From: Sporosarcina sp. BP05
GTDB lineage: Bacteria; Bacillota; Bacilli; Bacillales_A; Planococcaceae
NCBI RefSeq assembly: GCF_014282005.1
Contig: NZ_JACFTD010000001.1
Span: forward strand, 124,001 to 188,000
DNA: 64,000 bases
Reading direction: 5' to 3'
This document shows positions 30,082-40,348 of this stretch, piece by piece (the stretch's first letter is position 1; each line of letters begins with the position of its first letter). The translations under genes were made by a program, and so were the position numbers. Under the pieces are notes generated by a model. The model had not been told where the DNA came from. It saw nothing but the letters and a program-made list of their open reading frames with translations, and did no database searches.

Positions 30082-30711
30082 TCATTTTGTTCCGAATAAA
30101 CGGTCGCCGGCATCGCCAAGTCCTGGTACGATGTAGCCTTTTTCATCCAACTTTTCATCCATCGCAGCGATATAAATATCCACGTCAGGATGTGCTTCTG
30201 TCAATGCTTTCACGCCTTCTGGAGCAGCAATTAGGCACATGAACTTAATGTTTTTCGCACCGCGGCTCTTCAATGATTCGACCGCCGCAATTGCAGATCC
30301 GCCCGTTGCAAGCATCGGATCGACAAGAATGAAATCACGTACCGCTACATCAGAAGGTAGTTTTACGTAATATTCGATGGGTTGCAATGTTTCAGGATCA
30401 CGGTAAAGACCAATATGTCCTACTTTTGCTGCTGGAATTAATTTTAGTATTCCATCTACCATTCCAATACCTGCGCGCAAGATCGGTACGATTCCGAGCT
30501 TCTTACCTGCAAGTACGTTCGATTGAGCTTTACAAACCGGTGTTTGAACTTCCACTTCCTGAAGTGGTAGTTCACGCGTGATTTCGTAAGCCATAAGTGT
30601 CGCTACTTCATCGACAAGTTCACGGAATTCTTTCGTTCCTGTCTTGATATCACGTATGTACGTAAGTTTATGTTGGATAAGTGGATGGTCAAAAACATGT
30701 ATTTTCGGCAT
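30082..30711 (-). CDS. upp: Uracil phosphoribosyltransferase
   Basis: 209 residues. Starts [20 protein letters not shown]; the PRPP loop is [16 protein letters not shown] and the C-terminal [11 protein letters not shown] is the uracil-binding tail. It salvages uracil to UMP using PRPP in the cytosol. AAAGGGGCG precedes ATG 30711; the longer frame to 30783 has no support. Confidence 0.97.
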   Translation of the reverse strand: MPKIHVFDHPLIQHKLTYIRDIKTGTKEFRELVDEVATLMAYEITRELPLQEVEVQTPVCKAQSNVLAGKKLGIVPILRAGIGMVDGILKLIPAAKVGHIGLYRDPETLQPIEYYVKLPSDVAVRDFILVDPMLATGGSAIAAVESLKSRGAKNIKFMCLIAAPEGVKALTEAHPDVDIYIAAMDEKLDEKGYIVPGLGDAGDRLFGTK

Positions 30712-30803
30712 TATTATTCGCCCCTTTATTAGAATGTCCTGTTCATTATAACAGATACTTTCCAGTTCAGGCACGCTAGACAACTGACTACTTATATGTC
30801 TAA

Positions 30804-32981
30804 CTATTCAGCAAGCAATCGCTCAATTTCTTGCAAAGGCATTGGCTTGTAATAATAGAAACCCTGCCCGACTTTACAGCCTAGATTACGTAAAATCTCA
30901 ATATGTCTCTCCTCTTCGATTCCTTCCGCAACTGTTCTCAAATTGAGGTTTTCAGCCAGTTGAATAATTGTTCTGACGACAGCAAGCGTGCCTGGTTCAT
31001 CGAGCGCACTTATGAAGCTTCGATCAATCTTTAATTCGCAAAGAGGCAATTGAGGCAAATAGCTGAGCGATGAATAGCCTACGCCAAAATCATCGACGGA
31101 TATTTCGAACCCTGCTGCATTTAGTGTATGGAAAATCAACTTCGCCTTTTGTAAATCAACGAGTCCGATACTCTCCGTCATTTCCAACATAATATACTTG
31201 GGTGAAAGGTCATAGTTAGTAGTCAGCTTTATTAATTTCTCGACGAAAGTGCAGTCAAAGAAATGGTGGACAGAAATATTGACGGCCACCTGATACATCT
31301 TTTCACCTGACTGTTCCCGTTTTTGCTGCCATTCCATCACTTTCGATAAAATAATAATTTCCAGATCAATGATTTTCCCCATATTTTCAGCGGCGGGGAT
31401 GAACAGATTTGGTGGAACTGGACCTAATACGGATGAGAACCATCGAGCAAGTGCTTCGAAGCCGATGATTTCTCCATCTTTTAAATTGACTTTTGGCTGA
31501 AGATAGACATCGATTTCCTGCGCAAGAAGCGCCTTTGATAATTCGTTGAATATCCTCATTTCTTTTACCGATTCCTCATTGTGCAAACCCCTGTAAAATG
31601 ACATTGCATTGCCCGGTTTCTTTTTCGAGTCTGACATGGCTATGTCGGCGCGGCGTAACAGTTCCTCTTCACTAGTATGGTCACCTTTGGAAAATGAAAT
31701 ACCAATTTTCAACGTGATGAACATTTCTTGTCCTGCAACAATGAATGGCTCCGCAACACTTTTACCTAATTCGACAAGGAAGGTATCTCCATCACCTTCG
31801 CCGCTATCGCCAGTCATTACGAGTGATGCACTTGAAAAACGCCCGATATAATTCAGTTTTTCGTTGCCCACTTTACCAATTCGTTTACCTAGCTGGATGA
31901 ACAGTTCATCAGCCGCATCTCTTCCATACAGATCAACAATTTTGGCATATTCGGCTGGTTCTATGACAGCAACAAAATGTTCTCCGCCATCCGAGATATT
32001 ACGTTTTAGTTTATCCAAAAATGCATAACGGTTTGGCAAACCAGTTTCTGGATCTGAAAACGCAAGTCTTCGGTACTGTTCCTGTTGTTCGTAATAGGAT
32101 TTTGCCAGTTGAATCAGGGGCGGCAGTTTCTCTAAAAACTGCATTTGGGTTTCAGTAGGTATGCCTGGCTTCCTCATGCAAACCGTGAATACGCCGTTAA
32201 GGTTCCCCTCACTATCATGTATAGGTACCGACCAACTTGCGTTGTAATCAAACATCGAACTTACACTTAATCTTCTAACCCACTCAGGATTGTCTAAAAT
32301 ATTTTCAACAATACCCAATTCTTCAGGAATTTCGTCTCCAACAGTTGATGCATTAATCAGCATTTCTTGCAGGAACGATTCAGGGACCGACCCCGCAGCT
32401 CCAACAGTCCAGCTACCATTCTTTTCCTTGAAAAGGATGGAGCAAATTGAGCCCGCAAGAAAGTACGATTCGATTACATCACATATTTTTTGCAGTAGAT
32501 CGCCAAGCTCTACTCCAGCATTAATGCCAGTAAATATTTTTTCTTGCAGTTTAAGCAAGGATTCATCTTTTTTCCGTTCTGTCACATCAAGAATGAAAGA
32601 AGCAGTAAATAAAATATTCCCACTGCTGTCGACTATCGGTTGGATGACGAGTTCATTCCAAAAAGGGGTCCCGTCTTTTTTATAGTTAAGAATTTCTGCA
32701 TTCGCAGGCATACCACTATGTAGTTTTTGATCAATTTCACTTATGAGATCCATGTCCGTTTCTTCACCATGCAAAAAACTCAGATTGCGCCCTACTACTT
32801 CTTCAGATGAAAAACCTGTTATAGCTGTGAATACTTCATTGACAAAAATGACGGGATCATCCCCCGCACCTGGATCTGTTACGATGAAACCTGTCTGGAA
32901 GCGGCTCCCAAACCGTTGGAGCCACCTGATCAAAGTTGTCTTTTCCTCAGAAACCCCAGTACTTATTTGAGGACGGTTCAT
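30804..32981 (-). CDS. PAS-GAF-GGDEF(degenerate)-EAL c-di-GMP phosphodiesterase
   Basis: 725 residues, soluble. PAS (about 15-135; GRNSLFLHGEE-type core [15 protein letters not shown]), GAF-like (about 150-300), GGDEF domain (about 320-475) and EAL (about 480-725). The GGDEF signature is replaced by GRFSSA, so no cyclase activity is expected. The EAL domain keeps [38 protein letters not shown] and GQGF, i.e. all the usual metal and catalytic residues, so it should hydrolyse c-di-GMP under PAS/GAF control. The gene is inserted between upp and glyA relative to B. subtilis. Start ATG 32981 follows AGGGGGAG. Confidence 0.88.
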   Translation of the reverse strand: MNRPQISTGVSEEKTTLIRWLQRFGSRFQTGFIVTDPGAGDDPVIFVNEVFTAITGFSSEEVVGRNLSFLHGEETDMDLISEIDQKLHSGMPANAEILNYKKDGTPFWNELVIQPIVDSSGNILFTASFILDVTERKKDESLLKLQEKIFTGINAGVELGDLLQKICDVIESYFLAGSICSILFKEKNGSWTVGAAGSVPESFLQEMLINASTVGDEIPEELGIVENILDNPEWVRRLSVSSMFDYNASWSVPIHDSEGNLNGVFTVCMRKPGIPTETQMQFLEKLPPLIQLAKSYYEQQEQYRRLAFSDPETGLPNRYAFLDKLKRNISDGGEHFVAVIEPAEYAKIVDLYGRDAADELFIQLGKRIGKVGNEKLNYIGRFSSASLVMTGDSGEGDGDTFLVELGKSVAEPFIVAGQEMFITLKIGISFSKGDHTSEEELLRRADIAMSDSKKKPGNAMSFYRGLHNEESVKEMRIFNELSKALLAQEIDVYLQPKVNLKDGEIIGFEALARWFSSVLGPVPPNLFIPAAENMGKIIDLEIIILSKVMEWQQKREQSGEKMYQVAVNISVHHFFDCTFVEKLIKLTTNYDLSPKYIMLEMTESIGLVDLQKAKLIFHTLNAAGFEISVDDFGVGYSSLSYLPQLPLCELKIDRSFISALDEPGTLAVVRTIIQLAENLNLRTVAEGIEEERHIEILRNLGCKVGQGFYYYKPMPLQEIERLLAE

Positions 32982-33020
32982 TGTAGTTCTCCCCCTATAA
33001 TTACAGCTAACAGATAAACC

Positions 33021-33056
33021 AAAAAAACAAGCCGCCATCCATATTGATAGCGGCTT
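33021..33056 (-). terminator. Terminator of glyA
   Basis: AAGCCGC pairs with GCGGCTT across a 14-nt loop, followed by GT7 on the minus strand. Confidence 0.8.
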
Positions 33057-33068
33057 ATTCTTTAGATA

Positions 33069-34319
33069 TTATGCATATAGCGGAAATTTGTCCGTCAATG
33101 CAACAACGCGTTGCTGAGCTTCTTTTTTCACAGCTTCGTCTTCATGATTTTTCAGAACTGCTGCCATGATTGATGCGATTTCTTTCATTTCTTCTTCCTT
33201 AAAGCCACGTGTTGTAACAGCTGGTGTTCCAAGTCGAATCCCCGATGTGACAAACGGACTTTCAGTGTCGAATGGAATCGTGTTTTTGTTCGTAGTGATG
33301 CCAACTTCATCTAGTGCGTGCTCTGCAATTTTACCCGTGATTTCAAGTGAACGCAGGTTAAGCAAAACCAAATGGTTATCTGTTCCGCCGGATACGATGT
33401 CAACACCTTCAGCTATTAGCGCTTCAGCCAATGCTTTAGCATTACTTTTCACTTGTTGAATATATGTTTTGAATTCCGGTTTCTGTGCTTCGCCAAATGC
33501 AACCGCTTTTGCAGCGATGACGTGCATCAATGGTCCACCCTGAACTCCTGGGAAGATTGATTTATCAAGTTTACGACCAAATTCCTCTGTAGAAAGAATA
33601 AGACCACCGCGTGGCCCGCGTAATGTTTTATGTGTTGTCGAAGTGACGAAATGTGCATGTGGAACTGGATTTTGATGTTCGCCGACTGCTACAAGCCCTG
33701 CGATATGCGCCATGTCGACGAATAAGTACGCGCCCACTTCATCCGCAATTTCACGGAACTTAGCAAAATCAATTTCACGTGGATAGGCACTTGCACCCGC
33801 TACGATCATTTTAGGTTTATGCTCAAGCGCTTTTTGACGGACATCTTCGTAGTCAATAAGCTCATCTTCCTTGCTCACTCCGTAATCTACAAAGTTGTAC
33901 AATTTGCCCGAGAAGTTAACTGGGCTTCCGTGTGTCAAGTGACCGCCGTGTGAAAGATTCATACCAAGAACTGTATCCCCAGGCTCAAGTACAGCAAAAT
34001 AGACAGCCATATTTGCTTGCGCACCAGAGTGCGGCTGAACGTTTGCATATTCCGCGCCGAAGATTTCTTTTACGCGGTCACGTGCGATATTTTCAACAAC
34101 GTCAACATGTTCGCAGCCACCGTAGTAGCGTTTGCCAGGGTAACCTTCTGCGTATTTGTTCGTTAGATAAGAACCTTGCGCTTCCATAACTGTTTCTGTT
34201 ACGAAGTTTTCAGATGCAATCAATTCGATGTTTGATTGTTGACGCTTTTTCTCCGCCATAATCGCTTCGTATACTGCCTCATCTTCACGTTGTACGTTGC
34301 CCAATTTGTTCAATTCCAT
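33069..34319 (-). CDS. glyA: Serine hydroxymethyltransferase
   Basis: 416 residues. [10 protein letters not shown] near the N-terminus, [18 protein letters not shown], the PLP lysine in [12 protein letters not shown], and [13 protein letters not shown] near the C-terminus. It interconverts serine and glycine with tetrahydrofolate, feeding one-carbon units. Start ATG 34319 has GAAGGGG ~9 nt upstream; the ATG at 34337 lies in that site. Positioned after ywlG as in B. subtilis, but separated by a repeat copy. Confidence 0.96.
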   Translation of the reverse strand: MELNKLGNVQREDEAVYEAIMAEKKRQQSNIELIASENFVTETVMEAQGSYLTNKYAEGYPGKRYYGGCEHVDVVENIARDRVKEIFGAEYANVQPHSGAQANMAVYFAVLEPGDTVLGMNLSHGGHLTHGSPVNFSGKLYNFVDYGVSKEDELIDYEDVRQKALEHKPKMIVAGASAYPREIDFAKFREIADEVGAYLFVDMAHIAGLVAVGEHQNPVPHAHFVTSTTHKTLRGPRGGLILSTEEFGRKLDKSIFPGVQGGPLMHVIAAKAVAFGEAQKPEFKTYIQQVKSNAKALAEALIAEGVDIVSGGTDNHLVLLNLRSLEITGKIAEHALDEVGITTNKNTIPFDTESPFVTSGIRLGTPAVTTRGFKEEEMKEIASIMAAVLKNHEDEAVKKEAQQRVVALTDKFPLYA

Positions 34320-34350
34320 ATTCTCATTCCCCTTCATTATCTATTTTATT

Positions 34351-34464
34351 GTCCAGTCTACAGCGGCCAGACGCTCGGGGTCGCAAGGCATTTTGCTGTG
34401 GGGGCTGAAGAACGCCTCCTCGCAAACCGTCTTGCGCCTGTCGCGTCTATGCGAGCCGCTTCCG
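34351..34464. repeat. Dispersed palindromic repeat, family 1
   Basis: Between glyA and ywlG: GTCCAGTCTACAGCGGCCAG, ACGCTCGGGG, CTTGCGCCTGTCGCGTC and CCGCTTCCGC. Outer ends CAGCGGC and GCCGCT are complementary. Confidence 0.75.
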
Positions 34465-35013
34465 CTATTCTTTATATGTTGCACGTTCTCCACCAATTAA
34501 CTTCGGCCTTGTTGTTGCGACCGTGACAACTGCATTGCCGATTTTCCCGATTGATGTACGTAAAGGGACAGCAACCCGCTTCAAATGCATGCCAATTAAT
34601 GTTTGTCCAATATCGATGCCTGCACTAGCGCGAATTTCCTCTACAACTACAGGGTCATTCATATGCTGATAAGCGTAGGCCGACATTGAACCTCCCGCAT
34701 GTATCATTGGGATAACTGAAACTGGCTCAAGCATGAACTTTTCGGCCGCATGACGTTCAATTGTCAGCGCCCTGTTAATATGTTCACACCCTTGGAATGC
34801 AAGAATTAGTTTATGTTTTTCGGCAAAATCTGTTAAGGGTTCGTATAGCGCTTTTCCAATTTCAAGCGCGCCTCCAGTGCCGATTCGTTTGCCGGCAATT
34901 TCAGAGGTCGAGCAGCCGATGACGAAAATTGTGCCCGGTATAAGGTCTGTCTGTTCAGCCATTTCTGCTAACAGTTGCTCAAGTTGAAGCTTCCATAAAT
35001 TCAAAGCATCCAC
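34465..35013 (-). CDS. ywlG: UPF0340 / DUF436 protein YwlG
   Basis: 182 residues. Contains IPGTIFVIGCSTSEIAGKRI and LILAFQGCEHINRAL, the two conserved Cys-bearing motifs of this family, plus VSVIPMIHAGGSMSAYAY. Function unknown. The start is GTG 35013, with AGGTGGG 6 nt upstream. The frame is open to 35091 but those codons translate the neighbouring repeat. Same position as in B. subtilis, between rpiB and glyA. Confidence 0.85.
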   Translation of the reverse strand: MDALNLWKLQLEQLLAEMAEQTDLIPGTIFVIGCSTSEIAGKRIGTGGALEIGKALYEPLTDFAEKHKLILAFQGCEHINRALTIERHAAEKFMLEPVSVIPMIHAGGSMSAYAYQHMNDPVVVEEIRASAGIDIGQTLIGMHLKRVAVPLRTSIGKIGNAVVTVATTRPKLIGGERATYKE

Positions 35014-35029
35014 TTTATACCCACCTACC

Positions 35030-35285
35030 TTCCGCTTTTCATGGTGTCTAGCTACAGCGCCTAGCCCCTGGGCCCGCAGGAAGCGGGTCATGCAGCTGTT
35101 GCGACAGGATGTCGCGAACTTAGGCTGCCTTCCTCTGTCGCTTCAGACCTTTAGATTAAGGCAAAGATCACCTTTATCTTCAGGTCCTCCAGCGCTTGTC
35201 GGGGCTGTACAGGCGCTTAGGCCCACACGAAGTGGGTCATGCAGTCGTTGCGACACGATGTCGCGAACTTAGACTGCCTTCCTTT
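35030..35285. repeat. Dispersed palindromic repeat, family 1 (double unit)
   Basis: Fills the ywlG-rpiB gap. Units include GTGTCTAGCTACAGCGCCTAG, TTGCGACAGGATGTCGCGAA, AAAGATCACCTTTATCTTC and CAGCGCTTGTCGGGGCTG, followed by a second TTGCGACACGATGTCGCGAA hairpin. Confidence 0.8.
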
Positions 35286-35289
35286 AAAA

Positions 35290-35727
35290 TCAGTCTTCAA
35301 GTTCCATCAATTTACCAATACGGCGCTCGTGGCGTCCACCTTCAAATTTCGTGTTTAGCCAAGCAGTTGCTACTTCCCTTGCGTGTCCTGGTCCGATAAC
35401 GCGTTCGCCCATCGCAAGGATGTTTGAATCGTTATGCTGCCTTGTCGCTTTCGCGCTAAAGACATCATGGACAAGCGCACAACGGATGCCTTTTACTTTA
35501 TTCGCCGCAATTGACATGCCGATTCCTGTTCCGCAAATAACAATACCTCGGTCAAATTTACCCGATGCCACCCCATTCGCGACCGGTGCTGCAAAGTCCG
35601 GATAGTCAACGGACTCATTCGAATCTGGGCCATAATCTACAAATTCCAACCCGAGTTCTGCCAATAATTTGATTATCTCATGACGAAGATTGTTTCCGCC
35701 ATGGTCTGAAGAAATCGCGATTTTCAC
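35290..35727 (-). CDS. rpiB: Ribose-5-phosphate isomerase B
   Basis: 145 residues. MKIAISSDHGGNNLRHEIIK, VDYPDFAAPVA, GIVICGTGIGMSIAANKVKG (catalytic Cys) and RQHNDSNILAMGERV are RpiB/LacAB signatures. It interconverts ribose-5-phosphate and ribulose-5-phosphate. The start is GTG 35727, with AGAGGGAT upstream. In B. subtilis this is ywlF. Confidence 0.93.
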   Translation of the reverse strand: MKIAISSDHGGNNLRHEIIKLLAELGLEFVDYGPDSNESVDYPDFAAPVANGVASGKFDRGIVICGTGIGMSIAANKVKGIRCALVHDVFSAKATRQHNDSNILAMGERVIGPGHAREVATAWLNTKFEGGRHERRIGKLMELED

Positions 35728-35777
35728 AGGATCCCTCTTTTCTTAATATACACACAACTCATTCTATCATTTTTCAA

Positions 35778-35815
35778 CAAAAAAACACAGCCAGATGAAA
35801 ATTTGGGCTGTGTTT
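35778..35815 (-). terminator. Terminator downstream of the chemoreceptor-like gene
   Basis: AAACACAGCC pairs perfectly with GGCTGTGTTT around a 13-nt loop, followed by T7 on the minus strand. It lies after the repeat block at 35838-36293. Confidence 0.85.
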
Positions 35816-35837
35816 CGTATTTTTTTATGCTTTGATC

Positions 35838-36293
35838 CGGCGGCCGCTTCCGCTTTTCGTCGTGTCTAGCTACAGCAGCCAGACGTTAAGGTCATAAGGC
35901 GCCTCAGCTATGTGGCAAAGAACGCCACTTCGCAGATCCGTCTTATGCCTGTCACGTCTTAACGGCTGCTTCCGCTTTTCATTGTGTCTAGCTACTGCAG
36001 CCAGACGCTCGGAGGCCCACAGGATGTGGGTTACGTAGCCGTTGCCGCAGGACGCGGCGATACTTAGGCTAGGTTCCTTGAAAGGCGGCTCAGCTTTGTG
36101 GCCAAGAACGCCACACCGCAGATCCGCCTTATGCCTGTCGCATCTTAACGGCTGCTTCCGCTTTTCATTGTGTCTAGCTACAGCGGCTAGCCCCTCGAGT
36201 CGCTTCAGTCTTGCTGATAAAGGCAAAGAGCGCCTTTATCTTCAAGCCTTCCAGCGCTTTTCGGGGCTGAACAGCCGCTTCCGCTTTTCATTT
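35838..36293. repeat. Dispersed palindromic repeat, family 1 (three tandem units)
   Basis: Three units joined head to tail, each bounded by GGC(G/T)GCTTCCGCTTTTC and (T)GTGTCTAGCTAC(A/T)GC. Internal hairpins pair ATAAGGC with GCCTTAT-like arms. The sequence continues right up to the stop codon of the chemoreceptor-like gene. Confidence 0.85.
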
Positions 36294-37583
36294 AGTCCGA
36301 TCAAACCGACTAATAACATTATAAAGGTCTTCAGATTGCCTTTTCAGTTCACTCGCCATCGCATCTGCCTGTTCAATTGACTGAACTTGTTCTTCTGTTG
36401 CTGCCCCGACTTCAAGTGCACCAGCGGATGTTTGTTCCGCGATTGCTGCAACTTCTTGTGATTGGCGTGCAGTTGTCTCTATATTTGTCAGCTGCAGTTC
36501 GACGAATTTTTTAATTTCAACGACAGAATCCGCCATACCATTCACTTTGGATGCCATTGCTTCGACATTTTCACTTGTTTCATTGGCACGATCTGCTTCG
36601 GTTGCCGCGGTCTTCACTTGTTGTTCCATTTCCTTCACGACTTTCGTAACGTCTGTCTGGATTGTTGCAACAAGATTTGAAATCCCATTTACGGCTTTGG
36701 CACTTTCATCAGCCAACAGACGCACTTCCTCTGCAACAACTGCAAATCCTTTTCCGTGTTCACCTGCACGCGCAGCTTCGATGGATGCATTCAATGCCAA
36801 TAAATTCGTCTGTGCCGCAATATTACCTACAAGTTGGACGATTTCACCGATTTTCTGTGCATTGTGATCCAGTTGCCTAATTGTGCCAAGTGATAGTTCA
36901 CTTTTTGAAGACATATTTCGGATACCATCGACAAGCATACGGAATACTTCTGTCGTGCGTACAAGTTCCTCAAGCATCTCTTTTGAGCGTCCAGAGGAAT
37001 CTTCCGCTCTGTTGCTCACTTCAACAGCTAATAGCCGGACATCTTCAATTGCTTCTGCTGTTTCTTGAATAGCGATTGCCGATTCCTCTGCGCCGTGAGC
37101 AATCTCCTTGATGGTAGACGCTACTGCATCCGCCTGTCTCGCAGCAGCTCCGGTTTCAACTGATAAATTATCCACTGTACTTGCCGTCTTTTCATAGTTA
37201 ATCTCAATTTGCCCGACTATCGTGCGCAAATTAAGAACCATATGCTGAAACGCTTCTGCTACTGAACGGATTTCATCAGACGAGTTTGGCAGTTTGATAT
37301 CCGTACCGATTTCCCCGTCCGCAACTTTGTTGGCCGCTTCCTCGAGATTTTGCAATGGTTTCGTTAATATTGTACTGAAGAGTGCCGCTAACACACCTGA
37401 CCAAAATATTCCCATTCCATACGTCATCACTGCGAACCAGAACGGTTCAAAGTTCGGGAAAAATTGTGGTTGTACGACATTAATAAATAATGCACTCGTT
37501 GTGTAAGTGACAATCGCAAGTATCGTTATAAATAAAATAAGCTTTCTTTTTAATCCGAACTTTTTTCCCCTTTTTTCTCTCAT
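36288..37583 (-). CDS. Methyl-accepting chemotaxis-like transducer without sensor domain
   Basis: 431 residues. Two N-terminal spans ([20 protein letters not shown] and [20 protein letters not shown]) separated by only ~15 residues leave no room for an extracellular sensor. A HAMP-type linker follows ([20 protein letters not shown]), then a signalling coiled coil with the kinase-control tip [20 protein letters not shown]. It should influence CheA or form mixed arrays, sensing from the membrane or cytoplasm. The start at ATG 37583 follows GGAGG and lies 2 bp from the ywlE stop. It is inserted between ywlE and rpiB relative to B. subtilis. Confidence 0.88.
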   Translation of the reverse strand: MREKRGKKFGLKRKLILFITILAIVTYTTSALFINVVQPQFFPNFEPFWFAVMTYGMGIFWSGVLAALFSTILTKPLQNLEEAANKVADGEIGTDIKLPNSSDEIRSVAEAFQHMVLNLRTIVGQIEINYEKTASTVDNLSVETGAAARQADAVASTIKEIAHGAEESAIAIQETAEAIEDVRLLAVEVSNRAEDSSGRSKEMLEELVRTTEVFRMLVDGIRNMSSKSELSLGTIRQLDHNAQKIGEIVQLVGNIAAQTNLLALNASIEAARAGEHGKGFAVVAEEVRLLADESAKAVNGISNLVATIQTDVTKVVKEMEQQVKTAATEADRANETSENVEAMASKVNGMADSVVEIKKFVELQLTNIETTARQSQEVAAIAEQTSAGALEVGAATEEQVQSIEQADAMASELKRQSEDLYNVISRFDRTK

Positions 37584-37585
37584 CA

Positions 37586-38026
37586 CTATTCCTCCATCAA
37601 TTTCCGTTCAAGCACATCGATAATTCCCGACAACTCATTGAAAACATGCCGGTATGTTTCGATATCGCCTCCGTACGGGTCGTACACATCGCCAGGTAAT
37701 TCCGGTTTCACAAATCCTTTTAGTGTGAATATTTTACATTTCGCTTCTGGGTGGAAATGAATAAGATCAGCTTTATGCCCTTCTGTCATTGTTAAAACGA
37801 CATCCGCCCACTTCAAATCCTCACTTGAAACAACTCTTGAAACAGGCGTGTAAAGCATGTCCGCTTCTTCGATAAGTGTTTTCGCGTTCAGAGAAATCGG
37901 CCAGCCGTCTTGTGCATGAACACCCGCTGAACGAACTGACACATTGTCAATCCCTCTAGAACGGAGAATCGCCTCCGCCATCGGGCTTCTGCACGTATTT
38001 CCGGTGCAAATCAAATAGATATTCAT
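37586..38026 (-). CDS. ywlE: Protein-arginine phosphatase YwlE
   Basis: 146 residues of the low-molecular-weight phosphatase family. The P-loop CTGNTCRSP (nucleophile Cys7, Thr11) and the acid-loop DPYGG are intact. A Thr at this P-loop position is what gives B. subtilis YwlE its preference for phosphoarginine over phosphotyrosine. It opposes the McsB arginine kinase in heat shock and ClpCP targeting. Start ATG 38026; GTG 38035 overlaps the GGAGGG site. Confidence 0.9.
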   Translation of the reverse strand: MNIYLICTGNTCRSPMAEAILRSRGIDNVSVRSAGVHAQDGWPISLNAKTLIEEADMLYTPVSRVVSSEDLKWADVVLTMTEGHKADLIHFHPEAKCKIFTLKGFVKPELPGDVYDPYGGDIETYRHVFNELSGIIDVLERKLMEE

Positions 38027-38084
38027 TCTTATCACCCTCCCACTTTAGAATAGCCGAGTTTTGCGAATAAAGAAACGGTCATTT

Positions 38085-38588
38085 TCAACTAAAACATGAC
38101 AATACTCCTATTGTTAATAAAGCGAATCCTGCAATTAGCCTTAGGGCTTTCCCATTTTTAAGACCAAGATGTCCTTTTAATAGGAAGGCGGCACAGGAAA
38201 AGACAAAGGTAAATAATCCCGACGCGACGATGAAAAGAGTTTTATCCATATGGAGCATACCAAATGAAACACTCACCGAAAAGGCATCGATACTCACTGC
38301 AAATGCGATTAAAAATGGAGATAGCTGTTTTCCAGTAGAACTATTTTCACCGTCTTGTAGCAACATATGTATTCCAATCAAACTGAGCATTACACCAGAT
38401 AAAATACTGCTCCAAACTGTAAATATATGCGCCGAAAGTTCTCCAGTTATGAATCCGAGAAACGGGAAAACCATATTGAGCAACGATGTCCAGAGTACTA
38501 ATACAAATCTCCCTTTATTTATATGTAGGAAAGAATAAATCACTAAAACGTCCAAGGTCGTAATGCCAGCCACGAAAACTTCTGTCAA
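38085..38588 (-). CDS. mntP: Manganese efflux pump MntP-like (YwlD)
   Basis: 167 residues, about six spans. The first carries an acidic residue in GITTLDVLVIYSFLH and the fourth repeats it in FAVSIDAFSVSVSFGML, the paired Asp motifs of MntP exporters. It should remove excess Mn(II). The start is TTG 38588, with GGAGG 7 nt upstream. No yybP-ykoY manganese riboswitch is visible in the 70-bp gap upstream. It follows ywlC as in B. subtilis. Confidence 0.8.
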   Translation of the reverse strand: MTEVFVAGITTLDVLVIYSFLHINKGRFVLVLWTSLLNMVFPFLGFITGELSAHIFTVWSSILSGVMLSLIGIHMLLQDGENSSTGKQLSPFLIAFAVSIDAFSVSVSFGMLHMDKTLFIVASGLFTFVFSCAAFLLKGHLGLKNGKALRLIAGFALLTIGVLSCFS

Positions 38589-38657
38589 AGTAAAACCTCC
38601 CCGAAATCCGCATCAGTCAATCTTATGCGGTGTTCGAGGAGCTCATTCGTGTGGTAT

Positions 38658-39686
38658 TCAGTTCATATAGTGTTTTCCTTCGGCCGCTTTCATTAATCTG
38701 TTCATAACAGCCGCTCCAACTCCAGCCACGTCCGTTTCAACAGCTAGAATAAGATCTGCTTCCGTCAAATCACATTTACGGAGCGCTCCGTATAAATTTG
38801 TCGCCATTGCTTCATTGTTACCTGCCAAGCCAATCGAAAAGTACCAATCCGCACCCAAAATGCCCAATTCATCAGGCCCTATCAGCGCGACCTTCTTACC
38901 TTCAGCGTGAAGTTTATCAATAGCTGCACGAATTTTATCAGCGTCGTAATTGATGACATAAAGTGGAGCTTCCGGCGCATAGTGCAAATACTTCATCCCT
39001 GGGGAACGTGGTGCTTGTCCGCCAGGTGACTTCGTTTCACAGTTTACAGGACCAATGATGCTCTCAATCATTTCTTGCGTTGTCCCCCCCGGCCGTAAAA
39101 TAGTGGGCGGAACTGTCGTCATATCCAACACGGTTGACTCCACACCAACACCAGTCTGTCCTCCATCAAGAATGAGCGGAATAAGTCCGTCAAGATCTTT
39201 ATGTACATGAGCCGCTTCAGTTGGACTCGGTTTTCCGCTTCGATTAGCACTCGGTGCTGCAAGCGGTTCACCTAGTGCACGCAGAAGTCCTAATGCAACC
39301 GGATGATCCGGCATTCGTATTCCCACCGTCTCAACGCCAGGCGTTACATTCGGGGCGATGACGCCGACTTTTTTGTGGAAAACAAGCGTAAGCGGGCCAG
39401 GCCAAAATGTCTCCATCAGCTTTTCCGCCTCTACGGAAATACCCGTTGCATAGTTGAAAACTTGTTCTTTATTACCAATATGTACGATGAGCGGATTGTC
39501 GGAGGGTCTCCCTTTTGCTCCGAAGATTTTTTGCACCGCTAACTCATCCGTTGCAAGTGCGCCCAAACCGTATACTGTCTCTGTAGGAAACGCGACGACA
39601 CCGCCATTTTTTAAAATATCCACAGCCTGTTCATAGTTTCTTTTGTTATCCATAAAGTTATCCACTGAAACCACTTTTGTTTCCAT
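38658..39686 (-). CDS. ywlC: L-threonylcarbamoyladenylate synthase (Sua5/YwlC)
   Basis: 342 residues: the YrdC domain (FPTETVYGLGALATDE, then KGRPSDNPLIVHIG and LAAPSANRSGKPSPTEA) plus a C-terminal Sua5 domain (KYLHYAPEAPLYVI). It makes threonylcarbamoyl-AMP for the t6A modification of tRNAs reading ANN codons. GGGGGAT precedes ATG 39686. Confidence 0.94.
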   Translation of the reverse strand: METKVVSVDNFMDNKRNYEQAVDILKNGGVVAFPTETVYGLGALATDELAVQKIFGAKGRPSDNPLIVHIGNKEQVFNYATGISVEAEKLMETFWPGPLTLVFHKKVGVIAPNVTPGVETVGIRMPDHPVALGLLRALGEPLAAPSANRSGKPSPTEAAHVHKDLDGLIPLILDGGQTGVGVESTVLDMTTVPPTILRPGGTTQEMIESIIGPVNCETKSPGGQAPRSPGMKYLHYAPEAPLYVINYDADKIRAAIDKLHAEGKKVALIGPDELGILGADWYFSIGLAGNNEAMATNLYGALRKCDLTEADLILAVETDVAGVGAAVMNRLMKAAEGKHYMN

Positions 39687-39746
39687 GAGCTAATCCCCCA
39701 CTTATACACATTTTAATCACTCTATCCACAAAGTTTGTTGGTAACT

Positions 39747-40304
39747 TTATGCGAATAGCCCTTTTATCCACTCCCAGACGAAAAAAGTGACTTTTTGTTC
39801 TTCTTCTTCTTTTTTATCCGGGAAACAGATTTTCGGGAACATTGCACACCACCAGTTATCCCCACGTCCACTACCAATTGTCAAAATGTAGGCATCGTAT
39901 GTCGCTTGCGGGCTAATAAATAGACCCGAACGCTTCGGCGGAAACAATGCTTCTTTACGTTCAAGCGAAATAGCAGCGCCCTTTGACATAGCGTTAGCAA
40001 TTTCGAGGATTTCGCTTTCGAGTGCCACCAAGTTATCCCCAAGTTCTTTTTTTGTACGCGACTTATTCACTGCATTTTCAATGAGCGGCTGAATTTCATG
40101 TTGGATACTTATTTTAATCTGCTGATCGGCAGACGTATCTGAATGGGCAAGTAGTCTGAAACGGATAGTATCCTCTTCTTCTGTCGCCGTCATGAATACC
40201 GCTATGAATGCCTGAATAATGATGAGCATGATGATGAATTCAATATAAGGCAACCATTTTTGACCTATTGTTTTCTTTCTTATAATCTCGTAGTCTGTTA
40301 ACAT
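39747..40304 (-). CDS. spoIIR: Stage II sporulation protein SpoIIR
   Basis: 185 residues. An N-terminal span (YIEFIIMLIIIQAFIAVFM) acts as an export signal; the mature domain has RFRLLAHSDTSADQQIK and YILTIGSGRGDNWWCAMFP, both SpoIIR hallmarks. Made in the forespore, it triggers SpoIIGA to process pro-sigma-E in the mother cell. Its AGGAGGGG ribosome binding site (40311-40318) lies inside a 13-bp perfect hairpin formed with sequence just after prmC. Confidence 0.92.
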   Translation of the reverse strand: MLTDYEIIRKKTIGQKWLPYIEFIIMLIIIQAFIAVFMTATEEEDTIRFRLLAHSDTSADQQIKISIQHEIQPLIENAVNKSRTKKELGDNLVALESEILEIANAMSKGAAISLERKEALFPPKRSGLFISPQATYDAYILTIGSGRGDNWWCAMFPKICFPDKKEEEEQKVTFFVWEWIKGLFA

Positions 40305-40311
40305 GTCTATC

Positions 40312-40346
40312 CCCTCCTACTCTGCATTGTTGCCAGAGTAGGAGGG
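40312..40346 (-). promoter_or_regulatory. Hairpin sequestering the spoIIR ribosome binding site
   Basis: Arms 40334-40346 and 40312-40324 (CCCTCCTACTCTG and its exact complement) enclose a 9-nt loop. The downstream arm holds almost the whole AGGAGGGG site. It begins 3 nt after the prmC stop and has no T-run, so it is not a terminator. Read-through mRNA from prmC should translate spoIIR poorly; a transcript starting inside the upstream arm would not form it. Confidence 0.65.
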
Positions 40347-40348
40347 AT

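Noticed and set aside
35014..35091. N-terminal extension of ywlG
   Set aside because: Those codons belong to the adjacent repeat, and the ribosome binding site and family length support GTG 35013.
35870..36226. Minus-strand frame with a repeated ARHNEKRKQPLR peptide
   Set aside because: It translates tandem units of repeat family 1; the peptide repeat mirrors the DNA repeat.
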